A stretch of 64,000 nucleotides of DNA, from the NCBI GenBank assembly GCA_035342095.1, contig DAOQWL010000019.1:1-64000 (forward strand), read 5' to 3'. Positions 52,754 through 62,108 of the stretch are shown piece after piece; position 1 is the first letter of the stretch; the number at the start of each line of letters is the position of its first letter. This DNA is from PLanc-01 sp035342095 (GTDB taxonomy: Bacteria > Planctomycetota > Phycisphaerae > Sedimentisphaerales > Anaerobacaceae). The position numbers and the translations under genes were made by a program. Below the pieces are notes generated by a model. The model saw only the letters and a list, made by a program, of their open reading frames with translations, searched no databases and was not told the DNA's origin.

Positions 52754-54014
52754 TTATCTCCCGTCCGCCCATGTAGGGTCGCAGGACCTGCGGGATCGTG
52801 ATTGAGCCGTCGGCGTTCTGGTACATCTCCATCAGGGGGATCAGGACCCGCGGCGAGGCGATCACCGTGTTGTTCAGCGTGTGGCAGTAGAGGTTCTTCT
52901 TGGTCTTGGCGTCCTTGTAGCGGAGGTTCATCCGCCGGGCCTGGAACTCGTGGAACTTGCTGGCGCTGTGCGTCTCCGAGTAGCTCTTTCGCGAGGGCAT
53001 CCAGGCTTCGATGTCGTACTTCTTGGCTTGGCCGCGACCGAGGTCGCCCGTGCAGACGACCACGACGCGGTAGGGCAGCCCGAGGGCCTTCATCACGCCC
53101 TCCGAGTTGGCCAGGATCTCCGCGTGGTACTTGTTGCTCTCTTCGACGTCGTTGCGGCAAACCACGACCTGCTCGACCTTGTCGAACTGGTGAATGCGAT
53201 ACAGTCCGTAGGTGTCCTTGCCGGCGGCTCCGGCCTCCCGCCGGAAGCAGCTCGACAGGCCCACGGTCTTCAGCGGCAGCTCCTCCTCCTGGAGGATCTC
53301 GCCCATCCGGTAGGCGGTCAGCGGGACCTCCGCGGTCCCGACCAGGTTCAGCTCGTCCCGTTCCATGCGGTAGGTCTGCTCTTCGGAACCGGGGTAGTAA
53401 CCGGTGCCTCGCATGGCTTCGTCTCGCATCAGGAGCGGGACCGCCATGGGGGTGTACCCTCGCTGGACCATGAAATCGACCGCGAACCGCAGGACGGCCC
53501 AGTGCAGCAGGGCGCCGTCGCCCTTGAGGAAGTAGTTGCGAGTGCCCGCCAGGCGGACGCCTCGCTCAATGTCGATCATGTTCAACGCGGCGCCCAGTTG
53601 GACATGGTCCTTGGGCTCGAAGCCAAAGGATCGGACCTCGCCTTCCCGGCGGACCTCGACGTTCTCGGTGTCGTCCTTGCCGACGGGGACGTCGGGATCG
53701 GCCGGCTGAGGCACCTCCAGCAGCAAGGCGTCAAACTGAGGCTGCAGCGTCTTGACTTCCTGTTCCAGTTGATCCTCTTGTGGTTTCAGACCCGCCAGAA
53801 GCCCCAGGGCGGCCTCCTTCTCCGAGCCCGACAGCTTCGCGATCGATTTGCCCACCCGGTTCTTCTCGGTCGCGATGTCCTGCAGACGGGTCTTGATGTC
53901 CCTGAGCCGGCCGTCGATTTCGAGAAGCCTGGGGATGTCGGCGTCGATTCGCTTGTTCCTGGCTGCCTGGATGTAGAGATCGGGGTTGTCTCGGATTTGC
54001 TTGATGTCGATCAT
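52737..54014 (-). CDS. serS: Seryl-tRNA synthetase
   Basis: Charges tRNA-Ser with serine; cytoplasmic class II synthetase, 425 residues. The N-terminal 110 residues form the long antiparallel coiled coil that grips the tRNA (VGKSIAKLSGSEKEAALG region), followed by the catalytic core: motif 2 with SSCFRREAGAAGKDTYGLYR and HQFDKVEQVV, and motif 3 near SPRVLIPLMEMYQ. Normal length and motif set. It is the last gene in the reverse-strand fatty-acid-like cluster, separated from the ketosynthase gene by 52 nt, so the two may share a transcript. Confidence 0.97.
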   Translation of the reverse strand: MIDIKQIRDNPDLYIQAARNKRIDADIPRLLEIDGRLRDIKTRLQDIATEKNRVGKSIAKLSGSEKEAALGLLAGLKPQEDQLEQEVKTLQPQFDALLLEVPQPADPDVPVGKDDTENVEVRREGEVRSFGFEPKDHVQLGAALNMIDIERGVRLAGTRNYFLKGDGALLHWAVLRFAVDFMVQRGYTPMAVPLLMRDEAMRGTGYYPGSEEQTYRMERDELNLVGTAEVPLTAYRMGEILQEEELPLKTVGLSSCFRREAGAAGKDTYGLYRIHQFDKVEQVVVCRNDVEESNKYHAEILANSEGVMKALGLPYRVVVVCTGDLGRGQAKKYDIEAWMPSRKSYSETHSASKFHEFQARRMNLRYKDAKTKKNLYCHTLNNTVIASPRVLIPLMEMYQNADGSITIPQVLRPYMGGREIIGSRS

Positions 54015-54066
54015 AACCGCTGCCTCGCAAAGGAAGGACGCGCAGGACCGACTGGACCTGCGGACG

Positions 54067-55398
54067 CTATCTCGAACCCTCAGTGTATCGTTTCAGGATC
54101 ACGACGTTGTTCTGCCCGCCGAAGCCGAAGGATTCCTTCATCACGACGTTGACGGGCATCTTCCGCGGCGTGTTGGGCACGTAATCCAGGTCCAGCTTGG
54201 GATCAGGATCGTGCAGGTTGATCGTTGCCGGCACGATTCCGTCCCGGATCGCCAGGACGCACGTAATCAGCTCCGCGGCGCCCGCGGCCCCGATCAGGTG
54301 GCCCATCATGCTCTTGACGCTGCTGGCGGGGACCTGCCTGGCCCGCTCCTGGAACACCGTCTTGATGGCCAGTGTCTCGATGGCGTCGTTCTCCGACGTG
54401 CTGGTCCCGTGGGTGCTGATGTAGTCGATGTCCCCAGGCGTTAGCTTGGCATCCACCAGTGCCGCACGCATCGCCTGGACCGCGCCACGACCCTCTTCGT
54501 GCATGTCGGTGACGCGGAAGGCGTCGGAACTACTGCCATAGCCGACCAGCTCCGCGAGAATCGGGATTCCGCGTTTCCGGGCGCTGGCGAGCGACTCGAG
54601 GATCAAGATGGCGGCGCCTTCGCCAATGACGAATCCGTCCCGGCTGGCGGTGAAGGGACGCGACGCGGTCTCGGGACTGTCGTTTCGACGCGACAGGGCG
54701 GTCAACAAATTGAACCCGGCCAGCCCGAGCGGGTGAATCATCGAATGAGCGCCACCGGCGATCACGATGTCCGCGCCGCCATGGCGAATGAGCATCATGG
54801 CTTCGCCGACTGCCTGGGTACTGGCGGCGCAGGCGGTCAGACAGCTTCGGACCGGCCCGCGAGCCCCCGTGAGCACGGCGACGTGGGAAACCGCCATATT
54901 GGGTTCCTGTTCGAGTTCCCGCGTGGCGCTCATGTTGGCGAGGGCGAATCGCGCCGTCTGCGGCCACTCGATCTGCTGTCGCTCCGCGTCCCACCCGGCG
55001 ACGATGCACCCGAAGAACGCATCGTTGTCGAATGAGCCTTCGCCTGCGCCGAGATAGACCCCCAGGCGGGTGCGGTCGATGCCATCGGCAGGCTGGGAGG
55101 TCTCGACGTCGATGCCCGCCTGCCTGCATGCCTGCACCGCGGCGCCGACGGCGAATCCCGAGCCTCGACTGCACCCGGCGTGCGGTTCCGGATGGCGGAG
55201 GCAGTCGCGGAGATCGTAACCTCGGACTTCCGCGTCGAACGTCGTGGGGAACGTCGAAGCGTCGAAGATCGTCGTCTTGCCGGCGCCGCTGCGTCCGGTC
55301 AGAACGCCGGCCCACATGGCGTCCACATCGTTCCCCAGCGGGCAAACGATGCCCATTCCCGTAATGACGACGCGTTCTTGTGTCTCCATGGTCTTCAT
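54067..55398 (-). CDS. Beta-ketoacyl-ACP synthase, complete active site (KS1)
   Basis: FabF-type condensing enzyme, 443 residues. The Cys-His-His triad is intact: Cys 190 (SCLTACAASTQA), His 330 (ISTHGTSTSE) and His 367 (VKSMMGHLIGAAGA), plus Lys 362. It elongates an acyl-ACP by decarboxylating malonyl-ACP. Its ATG follows the TGA of the upstream ketosynthase gene directly (TGAATG), so the two are made together. With KS2, ACP and two dehydratase-like proteins it forms a six-gene group with serS. Acyl chain product unknown; it may make membrane or secondary lipids. It probably forms a heterodimer with KS2. Confidence 0.93.
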   Translation of the reverse strand: MKTMETQERVVITGMGIVCPLGNDVDAMWAGVLTGRSGAGKTTIFDASTFPTTFDAEVRGYDLRDCLRHPEPHAGCSRGSGFAVGAAVQACRQAGIDVETSQPADGIDRTRLGVYLGAGEGSFDNDAFFGCIVAGWDAERQQIEWPQTARFALANMSATRELEQEPNMAVSHVAVLTGARGPVRSCLTACAASTQAVGEAMMLIRHGGADIVIAGGAHSMIHPLGLAGFNLLTALSRRNDSPETASRPFTASRDGFVIGEGAAILILESLASARKRGIPILAELVGYGSSSDAFRVTDMHEEGRGAVQAMRAALVDAKLTPGDIDYISTHGTSTSENDAIETLAIKTVFQERARQVPASSVKSMMGHLIGAAGAAELITCVLAIRDGIVPATINLHDPDPKLDLDYVPNTPRKMPVNVVMKESFGFGGQNNVVILKRYTEGSR

Positions 55399-56727
55399 TC
55401 AGCTCGTCGCGTCTCCCTGGACAGCCGTGAGCACGACCGCGGCTGTCTGCCCACCGGGCGTGTAGCTGCAACACAGGACGTTGCGAAGTCTGCCTTCCCG
55501 TCGTTGTGTCGAAATGTTCAGATGGCAGCCGGTCGCGGGTTTTGTGAAGTTCCTTGCCGGCGGGACGATGCCGCACTCCATGGCCCGGACCGCCGCGATG
55601 ATGTCCAGGGCGCCCGCCGCAGCCCCGGCGGTGCCCATCATGCTCTTCGTGGGCCAGGCCGGGATGCGATGGATCGCCGATCCCAGGGCCGCATCGAGCC
55701 CCCTGGCTTCGGCCAGATCGTCGTGCAGGACGCCCGTTCCGTGGGGAACGATCAGGTCCAGATCGTTCGGGCCGATGCCTGCGTCGGCCATGGCCTTCTC
55801 GACCGCGACGCGAATCCCTTGGCCGTCCGGCTCCAGGCTCTTGTACTCCGGATGGAGACTGTGGCTCTGACCGATGCCTGCGATCTCGCCCAGGACCTTG
55901 GTGCCTCGCGCACGGGCATGGTCAAGCGTCTCCAGGACGAGGATTCCCGCCCCTTCACCGACAACCAGGCCGGCGGCGTCGGCGTCGAAAGGCCGGCACG
56001 CCCGCTCCGGCGCGTCGTTGCTGTTGGTCACCGCTCGTTTGAGCAGTTCCTGGCGGACGAGCATCATAAGGTTGACCTTGGCCTCCGCAGCGCCCGCCAG
56101 GGCGATGTCGGCGCCGCCGCGAGCGAGGATCTGGGCGGCCTCTCCGATGGCCAGGGCGGCCGCGGCCTCCGCGCAGGTGATCGTATTGCTCGGACCCTGA
56201 ATGTCGTGGATGATCCCGATGTGGCAGGCGAGCATGTTGGGCAGATACTTGAGCAGCCACAGCGGAGTGATGTGCGAGAGTCCGTCCTTGCCCCACTTGC
56301 GGACATCGAAACGCCCGTCGGTCGTACTGACAGCGATGGCCGGTCCCAGCTCCGCGAGGTCGCAACTGATCATCCCGGCGCCCAGAGTGATCGCGACCCG
56401 GGTGGGATCGACGTTCACGCGTTCCGGGTCGATCCCCTTGGTGACCAGTCCGCTGGAGGCGACTGCCTCCCGGGCGGCCACGACGGCCAGCTCGATGTCC
56501 CGGCACATGAGCTTGACGGCCTTTCGGATGGCCTTGGGGACATGGTCCTGGACACGGTAGGGGGGAACCTCGCCGGCGATCTGACACGCGAACCCTGTCG
56601 GGTCGATGGCTTTGATTCGAGCGATGCCGCACCGTCCTGTCGACAGCCCGGCCCACATCTCCTCGACGGTCAGTCCCAGGGGACCGACCGTTCCGAGCCC
56701 CGTGATGACAACGCGCGCTGCGGTCAT
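55399..56727 (-). CDS. Beta-ketoacyl synthase lacking one His (KS2)
   Basis: 442 residues, thiolase-like fold. The nucleophile Cys 185 is present (NTITCAEAAAALAIGE) and His 329 (LIVPHGTGV), but where KS1 has GHLIGAAG this protein has SMMGTAGAAAG, with Thr 366 replacing the second catalytic His. It may act as a partner subunit like the chain-length factors of type II polyketide synthases, which have lost key residues, although those usually lose the Cys. The gene overlaps the dehydratase-like gene upstream by ATGA and abuts KS1, pointing to a heterodimer. Confidence 0.9.
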   Translation of the reverse strand: MTAARVVITGLGTVGPLGLTVEEMWAGLSTGRCGIARIKAIDPTGFACQIAGEVPPYRVQDHVPKAIRKAVKLMCRDIELAVVAAREAVASSGLVTKGIDPERVNVDPTRVAITLGAGMISCDLAELGPAIAVSTTDGRFDVRKWGKDGLSHITPLWLLKYLPNMLACHIGIIHDIQGPSNTITCAEAAAALAIGEAAQILARGGADIALAGAAEAKVNLMMLVRQELLKRAVTNSNDAPERACRPFDADAAGLVVGEGAGILVLETLDHARARGTKVLGEIAGIGQSHSLHPEYKSLEPDGQGIRVAVEKAMADAGIGPNDLDLIVPHGTGVLHDDLAEARGLDAALGSAIHRIPAWPTKSMMGTAGAAAGALDIIAAVRAMECGIVPPARNFTKPATGCHLNISTQRREGRLRNVLCCSYTPGGQTAAVVLTAVQGDATS

Positions 56728-57230
56728 GCTCCGGACTCCGTGGGCCGCGGTTCGGTGCTGGCGTGATTCGACGCCACATCCTGGAGCAGCGCGGTGAACA
56801 GCCCGGTGAATACGAAGTTGTCCTTGGGGAACTTCTTGCCGGCCAGGTTCTGATCCACGTGGCTGAACATCAGGTCGATCTCGGCGATCAGTTGCTCCGA
56901 CCGCGTGATCCGTCCCGTCGTGCCGGCCGCTTCCGGAGCGATGGTCTCCATCCGCGCCTCGATGCGGATGCTGTCGCCGGGCAGGACGCAGTCATGGAAG
57001 ACCGCCTTGCTGATCTTCGCCAGGACGACCTTCTCCTGGAAGTTGCGGGCCTGCCCCACGAGGATGCCTGCGGTCTGCGCCATCGCTTCGATCATCAGGC
57101 ACTCCGGCATGACAGGGTGGCCGGGGAAATGGTCGTGCAGGTGTTCTTCCGCCAGGGAAACGTTCTTGACGGACACCGCCCGCCGACCGCTTTCGAATTC
57201 AACGAACTTGTCGATCCAGATCCAACGCAT
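56724..57230 (-). CDS. FabZ-like 3-hydroxyacyl-ACP dehydratase (intact site)
   Basis: Hotdog-fold protein, about 168 residues from the ATG at 57230. The FabZ active site is intact: DHFPGHPVMPECLMIEAMAQ gives His 34 and Glu 48, which remove water from a 3-hydroxyacyl-ACP. No ribosome site is clear at 57230, 57242 or 57284; the shorter start fits family N-termini (MRWIWIDKFVEFESG). Stop overlaps the KS2 start by ATGA. Its C-terminal extension of about 40 residues is unusual. Together with the second, altered hotdog protein it may form a mixed complex. Confidence 0.88.
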   Translation of the reverse strand: MRWIWIDKFVEFESGRRAVSVKNVSLAEEHLHDHFPGHPVMPECLMIEAMAQTAGILVGQARNFQEKVVLAKISKAVFHDCVLPGDSIRIEARMETIAPEAAGTTGRITRSEQLIAEIDLMFSHVDQNLAGKKFPKDNFVFTGLFTALLQDVASNHASTEPRPTESGA

Positions 57231-57303
57231 GGGAATTCGCATGAAGGTCAATGGCAGGACAGACACGATCCTGCCTCGCGGCATCGGCGGTCTGTGCCTG
57301 GGG

Positions 57304-57699
57304 TTACGCCGGGTTCAGACGGCCGTCCACGTAGTTGACGATGGCGTTGACCGTGAACAGGTCCGCCAGCTTGTTGATGTCGGGATTCTTCTCGAACTCG
57401 GTCAGGTCCGTGTGCGGCACTTTCGCCCGGAGCTCGGCCAGTCCTTGCGCCGTCAACTTCCCGTTGCTGACCAGTTCCGGATTGTTCAACAGGCTCTCGA
57501 CCGGAAACAGCTCCTCTCGCGGCACCTTGATGCCGAATGCCTTCTCCAGGCGAAACACGATGTCCAGGAAGTCGATGCTCTCGGCGCCGAGATCGCCCAT
57601 CAGCGTCGCATCCGCTGTAACTTCTTCTTCGTCCGCCCCGAGGGCGTCGACGAGAACCTCCTGCACCTTCTGGAATATCACATCCCGACTCATGGCCAT
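57304..57699 (-). CDS. Acyl carrier protein with long C-terminal extension
   Basis: 131 residues. Residues 5-80 match acyl carrier proteins, with the phosphopantetheine-bearing Ser 41 in GAESIDFLDIVFRLEKAF. Ordinary AcpP is about 78 residues, so the 50-residue C-terminal extension is unusual; it contains VNAIVNYVDGRL, which resembles the last helix of a normal ACP, so a segment appears to be inserted in the third-helix area. It carries acyl intermediates for the ketosynthases and dehydratases encoded around it. GGAGGT lies upstream of the ATG at 57699. Confidence 0.9.
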   Translation of the reverse strand: MAMSRDVIFQKVQEVLVDALGADEEEVTADATLMGDLGAESIDFLDIVFRLEKAFGIKVPREELFPVESLLNNPELVSNGKLTAQGLAELRAKVPHTDLTEFEKNPDINKLADLFTVNAIVNYVDGRLNPA

Positions 57700-57730
57700 G
57701 GTTGCTGCTACCTCCTTGGAAACTCTTCGT

Positions 57731-58204
57731 TCAGGTCTGTTGCGCCAACAGACCGTATCGATTCTTCATTGCCTGGATCACCTGCGCGTCCGTGGCGGCC
57801 AGCGTGGGATGCCGATCCGACAGATTGAAGTGCCTCAGGCCGAAGCGTCCCTCGACGATCTTCTCGCCGTCGGCGACGCCGCACCCGCTGAAACTGCTCA
57901 CGTTCTCCTCGATGGTCCGGGCCTGCACGGTGTACTCGATTCGCGATCCCGGCGCCAGGAAGCTCTTGTACTTGATGTTCCGCGCCTCCTGCAACAGGAT
58001 CATGCTGTGGGCGAACTTCTCCGTCGTGCGAACCAGCCAGCTTGCCGATTCCACGAGTCCCTGCAACAGGAGCACGCCTGGCAGCACGGGGAACGTGGGG
58101 AAATGATCCCCCAGGTACTCCTCGGCCAGCGATACGCACTTCACTGCAGTCAGCGTCTTGCCTTCTTCCAGCGAAACGATCTTGTCTATCAGTATGAACT
58201 TCAT
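57731..58204 (-). CDS. FabZ-like hotdog protein with altered active site
   Basis: About 157 residues, hotdog fold, aligned with FabZ and the protein at 56724. The His survives (GDHFPTFPVLPGVLLLQG, His 34), but the catalytic Glu is replaced by Gln 48. So it may be an inactive dehydratase partner, a thioesterase-like enzyme or an ACP-binding accessory. First gene of the reverse-strand cluster. Start at 58204 or at 58219 (MAPAYMKF), neither with a clear ribosome site. Confidence 0.85.
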   Translation of the reverse strand: MKFILIDKIVSLEEGKTLTAVKCVSLAEEYLGDHFPTFPVLPGVLLLQGLVESASWLVRTTEKFAHSMILLQEARNIKYKSFLAPGSRIEYTVQARTIEENVSSFSGCGVADGEKIVEGRFGLRHFNLSDRHPTLAATDAQVIQAMKNRYGLLAQQT

Positions 58205-58351
58205 GTATGCCGGAGCCATCCTATGTAAACGGGGGTCATTGTAGTGGCTCCGAACTGTTTTTCCACTGTTTTTTCGTTTTTTGCACGGTGCGACCGTCTC
58301 CGGGGAGCGCACGCGGTTGAAAACGGGCCTCTGGCCGCTATACTGACGCCC

Positions 58352-58831
58352 ATGAAGATCCGCAGTGCACGAATCCCGGATGCCAAGGCCATTTGCTCGC
58401 TCATCAACTACTATGCCGAGCATGACAAGATGCTCTTTCGCTCTCTGGCGGAGGTCTATGAGAACCTCCAGACCTTTCTTGTGGCCGAGAAGGGTGGCAA
58501 GCTGGTCGGCTGTTGCGCCCTGGAGGTGGTCTGGTCGGACCTGGCTGAAGTCAAGTCGCTCGCGGTCGGGCCCGAGAGTCGAGGCTCGGGCGTCGGTACG
58601 GCGCTGGTCTCTGCGGCTGTCGAGCAGGCGCGTCAACTTGGGGTGCCCAGGGCCTTTGCGCTGACCTTGGAGCCGAAGTTCTTCGAGCGAGTGGGGTTCC
58701 GCGTCGTGAAGAAGGAGGAACTGCCCATGAAGGTCTGGAGCGACTGCGCACGGTGTCCAAAACAGGATGAGTGTGACGAGATCGCCATGGTCCAGGACTT
58801 GAATGTCCCTGCGTCCCCTGGGGAGATCTAA
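58352..58831 (+). CDS. ArgA-like N-acetyltransferase (GNAT)
   Basis: About 159 residues. The GNAT fold with acetyl-CoA-binding pattern VGPESRGSGVGTALV, and the N-terminal ARIPDAKAICSLINYYAEHD typical of single-domain N-acetylglutamate synthase-like enzymes, which start arginine synthesis. SLAEVYENLQTFLVAE and CALEVVWSDLAEVKSLAV also fit that group. The C-terminus has CARCPKQDECDEIAM, as in many members. The ATG at 58352 was chosen because it begins the conserved region. Divergent from the dehydratase-like gene. Confidence 0.88.
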   Translation: MKIRSARIPDAKAICSLINYYAEHDKMLFRSLAEVYENLQTFLVAEKGGKLVGCCALEVVWSDLAEVKSLAVGPESRGSGVGTALVSAAVEQARQLGVPRAFALTLEPKFFERVGFRVVKKEELPMKVWSDCARCPKQDECDEIAMVQDLNVPASPGEI

Positions 58832-58862
58832 CAGACAGGCAGTGAGATCCTGCGGTCCCCGC

Positions 58863-59828
58863 TCAGGCGATTTGTCTGCGCTGGAACAGCGCCACGGCCA
58901 CAGCGAGAATCCCGACCGTGTAGCACAGGGCATACGATGCGCCGATCAGAAGATATCGGAAGGGCACTGCATTGCCTTCGTAGATGGCGTCGCTGATCCA
59001 GAACACCTGGAGGTTGGGAATGAGGAACCGGCCCGCTTGTGCCCACAGATGGGTATCGGCGAACCGCCCGAATGCGTAGTCGCTGATCAGGCCCAGCAGG
59101 AACACGCCGATGCAGGCGGAGAGGGTCACGATGGCGTTGAACCGGGCGGAGATGGCCACGGCGATCGCCGCGATGACCACGGCGGCCAGGAACAGCAGGA
59201 TGGCAGCGTAGATATCGAATCGCTGGATGCCGTTTTTGGCCGGGTCGAACTGCCAGTCCCTGTCGATGAGAGCCAGGAACACCATGGCCAGCGAAGCGAG
59301 GATCGCCGCGACCACCACGGCGGTGGAGGAGAACTTCCAGTCGTAGGCGTAGTTGAAGAATGCACTGAGCAGGATGGTCACGACCGCCACGATGCCCGCC
59401 GATGCGATCACGGTCCAGTCGTGAGTGTCCGAGGCGGTCTCCAGGACGCCGTGTCGGATCGTCATCAGCAAGGCGATCGTACACAGGTAGTGTGCCAGTG
59501 CGACAGCTCCGATCACACCCAGGAACTTGGCCAGGACGAAGATCGGACGTTGGACGGGTTTGGTCAGCACCGTCAGGATGGTCTTGTTCTCCATCTCGAT
59601 GGAGACAGCCCCTGAGGCCGAGAAGATTGCTACGAACAAGCTTGTCAGAAAGAGCGTAGAAAGCCCGATTTCACGCAGCAGTTTGTTGTCATCGTCCATT
59701 GTGTACATGGCCAGCGACGGGCTGATGACGAACAACAGCACAGCGGCTGCCAGGATGACGGCGTATACGGGTTGTCGCAGGGTTTCTACGAAGGTGTTTT
59801 TCGCGATTGTCATCAGTTTGTACATCAT
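58863..59828 (-). CDS. ABC-2 type transport permease-like membrane protein
   Basis: 321 residues with six or seven predicted membrane helices. The N-terminal MTIAKNTFVETLRQPVYAVI and EMENKTILTVLTKPVQRPIF are typical of ABC-2 type permeases of the NosY-like group. A large extracytoplasmic loop lies between the first two helices. No ATPase gene adjoins it, so it would need a partner encoded elsewhere. It is convergent with the acetyltransferase gene and divergent from the SPFH operon. Confidence 0.85.
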   Translation of the reverse strand: MMYKLMTIAKNTFVETLRQPVYAVILAAAVLLFVISPSLAMYTMDDDNKLLREIGLSTLFLTSLFVAIFSASGAVSIEMENKTILTVLTKPVQRPIFVLAKFLGVIGAVALAHYLCTIALLMTIRHGVLETASDTHDWTVIASAGIVAVVTILLSAFFNYAYDWKFSSTAVVVAAILASLAMVFLALIDRDWQFDPAKNGIQRFDIYAAILLFLAAVVIAAIAVAISARFNAIVTLSACIGVFLLGLISDYAFGRFADTHLWAQAGRFLIPNLQVFWISDAIYEGNAVPFRYLLIGASYALCYTVGILAVAVALFQRRQIA

Positions 59829-59925
59829 TCACCCGAGATTCTGCCGGCCTCTGGACCGTTGCCGCTGACGCAAGACTGCGATGGACGGATTTTTCACGAT
59901 TGTCACTACACGAAAGTCCTGTTGG

Positions 59926-59935
59926 GTGTTATAGT
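59926..59935 (+). promoter_or_regulatory. Candidate extended -10 promoter before SPFH operon
   Basis: TGTTATAGT gives a TG one base ahead of a -10-like TATAGT (59930-59935), about 92 nt before the first SPFH start codon. No good -35 hexamer lies at the right distance. Tentative. Confidence 0.3.
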
Positions 59936-60026
59936 GCCGGGCTTCCTGTTTGTAAAGGATCTGGGCCCGTAGTGGTTAATACTGGATGTGCGGGTTTTTA
60001 GTTCGCAGCTTGGAGCTTGATCACCA

Positions 60027-62108
60027 ATGACAGTATCGTCGAAACGCCCCGAGCAGGTCGCCTGGGTGGCCTTGGTTCTGAGCTTGGTCTTCTTCGGCAT
60101 CGCGTTCTTCCTGGGGCGCTGGAGCGGGTTCCACGCCGTGTCCGCCGTGGGCTGGCAATCGCTCGCCGCGGGGTTCATCTGGCTGGTCCTGGCCATCCAG
60201 TTCCATCAGCGGAGTCTGGCCGAGCAGGAAAAGCTCGACATGGCGCAGTTGGCCAGGGAGAAGAGCACCGCAACGATCTTTCAGAAGGGGGAGACCGCGG
60301 CGCTGCTGGCGGCCGCCCAGCGACGCGTGGACGTCCTCGAGAAGTGGTTCATCCCCATCTTCGCCGCCCTGATCGCAGTTTATGAAGTCGGGATAGGGAT
60401 CTACCTGTTCAAGAGTATTCCGTCCGGCGCGAATGTGCAGACCCAGCAACCCCTGGTTTGCGCCATCGTCGCGACAGGGATTGCCTTCGTCAGTTTCCTC
60501 CTGTCGCGGTATGCAACGGGGATGTCCGCCGAACCTCGGTGGAAGCCGCTGCGGGCGGGGGGGAGCTTCTTCCTCAGCGTGGCCGTGATGTGCTTCGCCC
60601 TGGCGATCGCGCTGGCCGTGGTGCATTTTCACATCTGGTCGTTGGTGACGGTCATCAATTACGTGATTCCCATCCTTCTGGTCGTGCAGGGCATCGAGAC
60701 GGCCCTGAACATCGTCCTGGATGTCTATCGGCCGCGGCTTCAGGGCCAGTACAGCCGGGCGGCATTCGACAGCCGGCTGCTGGGCATCATCAACGAGCCC
60801 GGCGGGATCTTCCGCAGCGTTGCAGCCGCCGTGGATTACCAGTTCGGGTTCCAGATCTCGCAGACCTGGTTCTACAAGCTTCTGGAGAAGGCGATCGTGC
60901 CGTTGATTCTCTTTTCCGCTGCGACCCTCTACCTGGCCAGTTCCATCGTGGTGGTCGGTCCCAATGAAGAAGGGATCGTCGAGCGATTCGGCAAGCCGAC
61001 GACGGTGGATGGGCAGGTTCGTCACATCGGTCCCGGCCTGCACCTCAAGCTGCCCTGGCCCATGGACATCGCCTATATGCATCCGACGAAGCAGGTCATG
61101 GATCTGCATATCGGATACGTGCCCAGGGTCGATCCCAACGGCACGGTTATCCAGGAGATGAGACTCCTGTGGGGGCAGACGCACTACGAGAAGGAGCACG
61201 ATCTGCTGGTGGCCGCCGACTACACGCCTGCGGATGTCGGCGAGACCCTGGCGGAAGGGGCCGTGCCGGTCAGTTTGGTCAAGACGAACATGCCGGTGCA
61301 GTACCGGATCAAGGACCTCCGCGCCTACATATACAACCACAGCGATCCGCCCAAGCTCCTGGAGGACATCTGCTATCGCGAACTGGTCCGCTTGGCCTCC
61401 AGCGCCAACGTGGAGGTCGGGGGCGCCCACGGCGACAGTGCCGACAACCTCTTCGGCGCCGGGCGGGCCACGGCCAAGGACATACTCACGCGCCGGATTC
61501 AGCAGGCTGCCGATGAGCAAGGCCTGGGCATCGAGGTGGTGTTCGTCGGATTGCAGGGCATCCATCCGCCGCCGGAGGTGGCCCCGGACTACCAGGCGGT
61601 CGTTGGGGCCGTCCAGGCCAAGCAGGCCAAGGTGCTGGATGCCGAGGCGGAGCGCAACAGGACCCTCAGCACGCTGGCGGGTTCCGTATCGCGAGCGTCG
61701 AAGCTCGCTGAACTGGCCACCCGGTATCAGGAGGCGCAGCGAAGAGGGGCCTCGGACGAGATCAAGCAACTGGGCGAGCAGTTCGACACCGCGTTGCTCA
61801 ACGAGGCCCGGGGCGACATTTTCCGCCGTCTGAGCGAGGCCCAGAGTTACCGGTTCGGGAAAGCCACCCTGGCGGAAGCTACGGGCAGGCAGTTTGCCGG
61901 CCAGCTTCAGGCCTACCGGGCGGCGCCCGAGATCTACAAGTGCGAGCAACGCGCCGTGGCCATGGAGGAGGCCCTGAAGGGTATCCGCAAGTACATCATG
62001 GCCACCGACGCGAACGATCGTCAAGTCATTATCATGGACCTGCAGGAGAAGCTCGATACAGATCTGTTGAGGCGCCTTTCCAGTGGACAGGAGAGCAGTG
62101 GACAATGA
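60027..62108 (+). CDS. SPFH-domain protein with extra membrane region (HflK-like)
   Basis: 693 residues, much longer than HflK. The N-terminal 310 residues contain about six hydrophobic helices with soluble parts, a region not known in standard HflK. Then comes the SPFH domain: VVVGPNEEGIVERFGKPT, GPGLHLKLPWPMDI, and ERNRTLSTLAGSVSRASKLA in the helical stalk, followed by AEATGRQFAGQLQAYRAAPE. SPFH proteins assemble into large rings or microdomains at the membrane and regulate proteases such as FtsH. Next gene overlaps by ATGA. GGAG lies 11 nt before the ATG. Confidence 0.9.
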   Translation: MTVSSKRPEQVAWVALVLSLVFFGIAFFLGRWSGFHAVSAVGWQSLAAGFIWLVLAIQFHQRSLAEQEKLDMAQLAREKSTATIFQKGETAALLAAAQRRVDVLEKWFIPIFAALIAVYEVGIGIYLFKSIPSGANVQTQQPLVCAIVATGIAFVSFLLSRYATGMSAEPRWKPLRAGGSFFLSVAVMCFALAIALAVVHFHIWSLVTVINYVIPILLVVQGIETALNIVLDVYRPRLQGQYSRAAFDSRLLGIINEPGGIFRSVAAAVDYQFGFQISQTWFYKLLEKAIVPLILFSAATLYLASSIVVVGPNEEGIVERFGKPTTVDGQVRHIGPGLHLKLPWPMDIAYMHPTKQVMDLHIGYVPRVDPNGTVIQEMRLLWGQTHYEKEHDLLVAADYTPADVGETLAEGAVPVSLVKTNMPVQYRIKDLRAYIYNHSDPPKLLEDICYRELVRLASSANVEVGGAHGDSADNLFGAGRATAKDILTRRIQQAADEQGLGIEVVFVGLQGIHPPPEVAPDYQAVVGAVQAKQAKVLDAEAERNRTLSTLAGSVSRASKLAELATRYQEAQRRGASDEIKQLGEQFDTALLNEARGDIFRRLSEAQSYRFGKATLAEATGRQFAGQLQAYRAAPEIYKCEQRAVAMEEALKGIRKYIMATDANDRQVIIMDLQEKLDTDLLRRLSSGQESSGQ

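Noticed and set aside
59900..59935. TTGTCA paired with TATAGT as a promoter of the SPFH operon
   Set aside because: The spacer is 24 nt, too long; only the extended -10 reading was kept, at low confidence.
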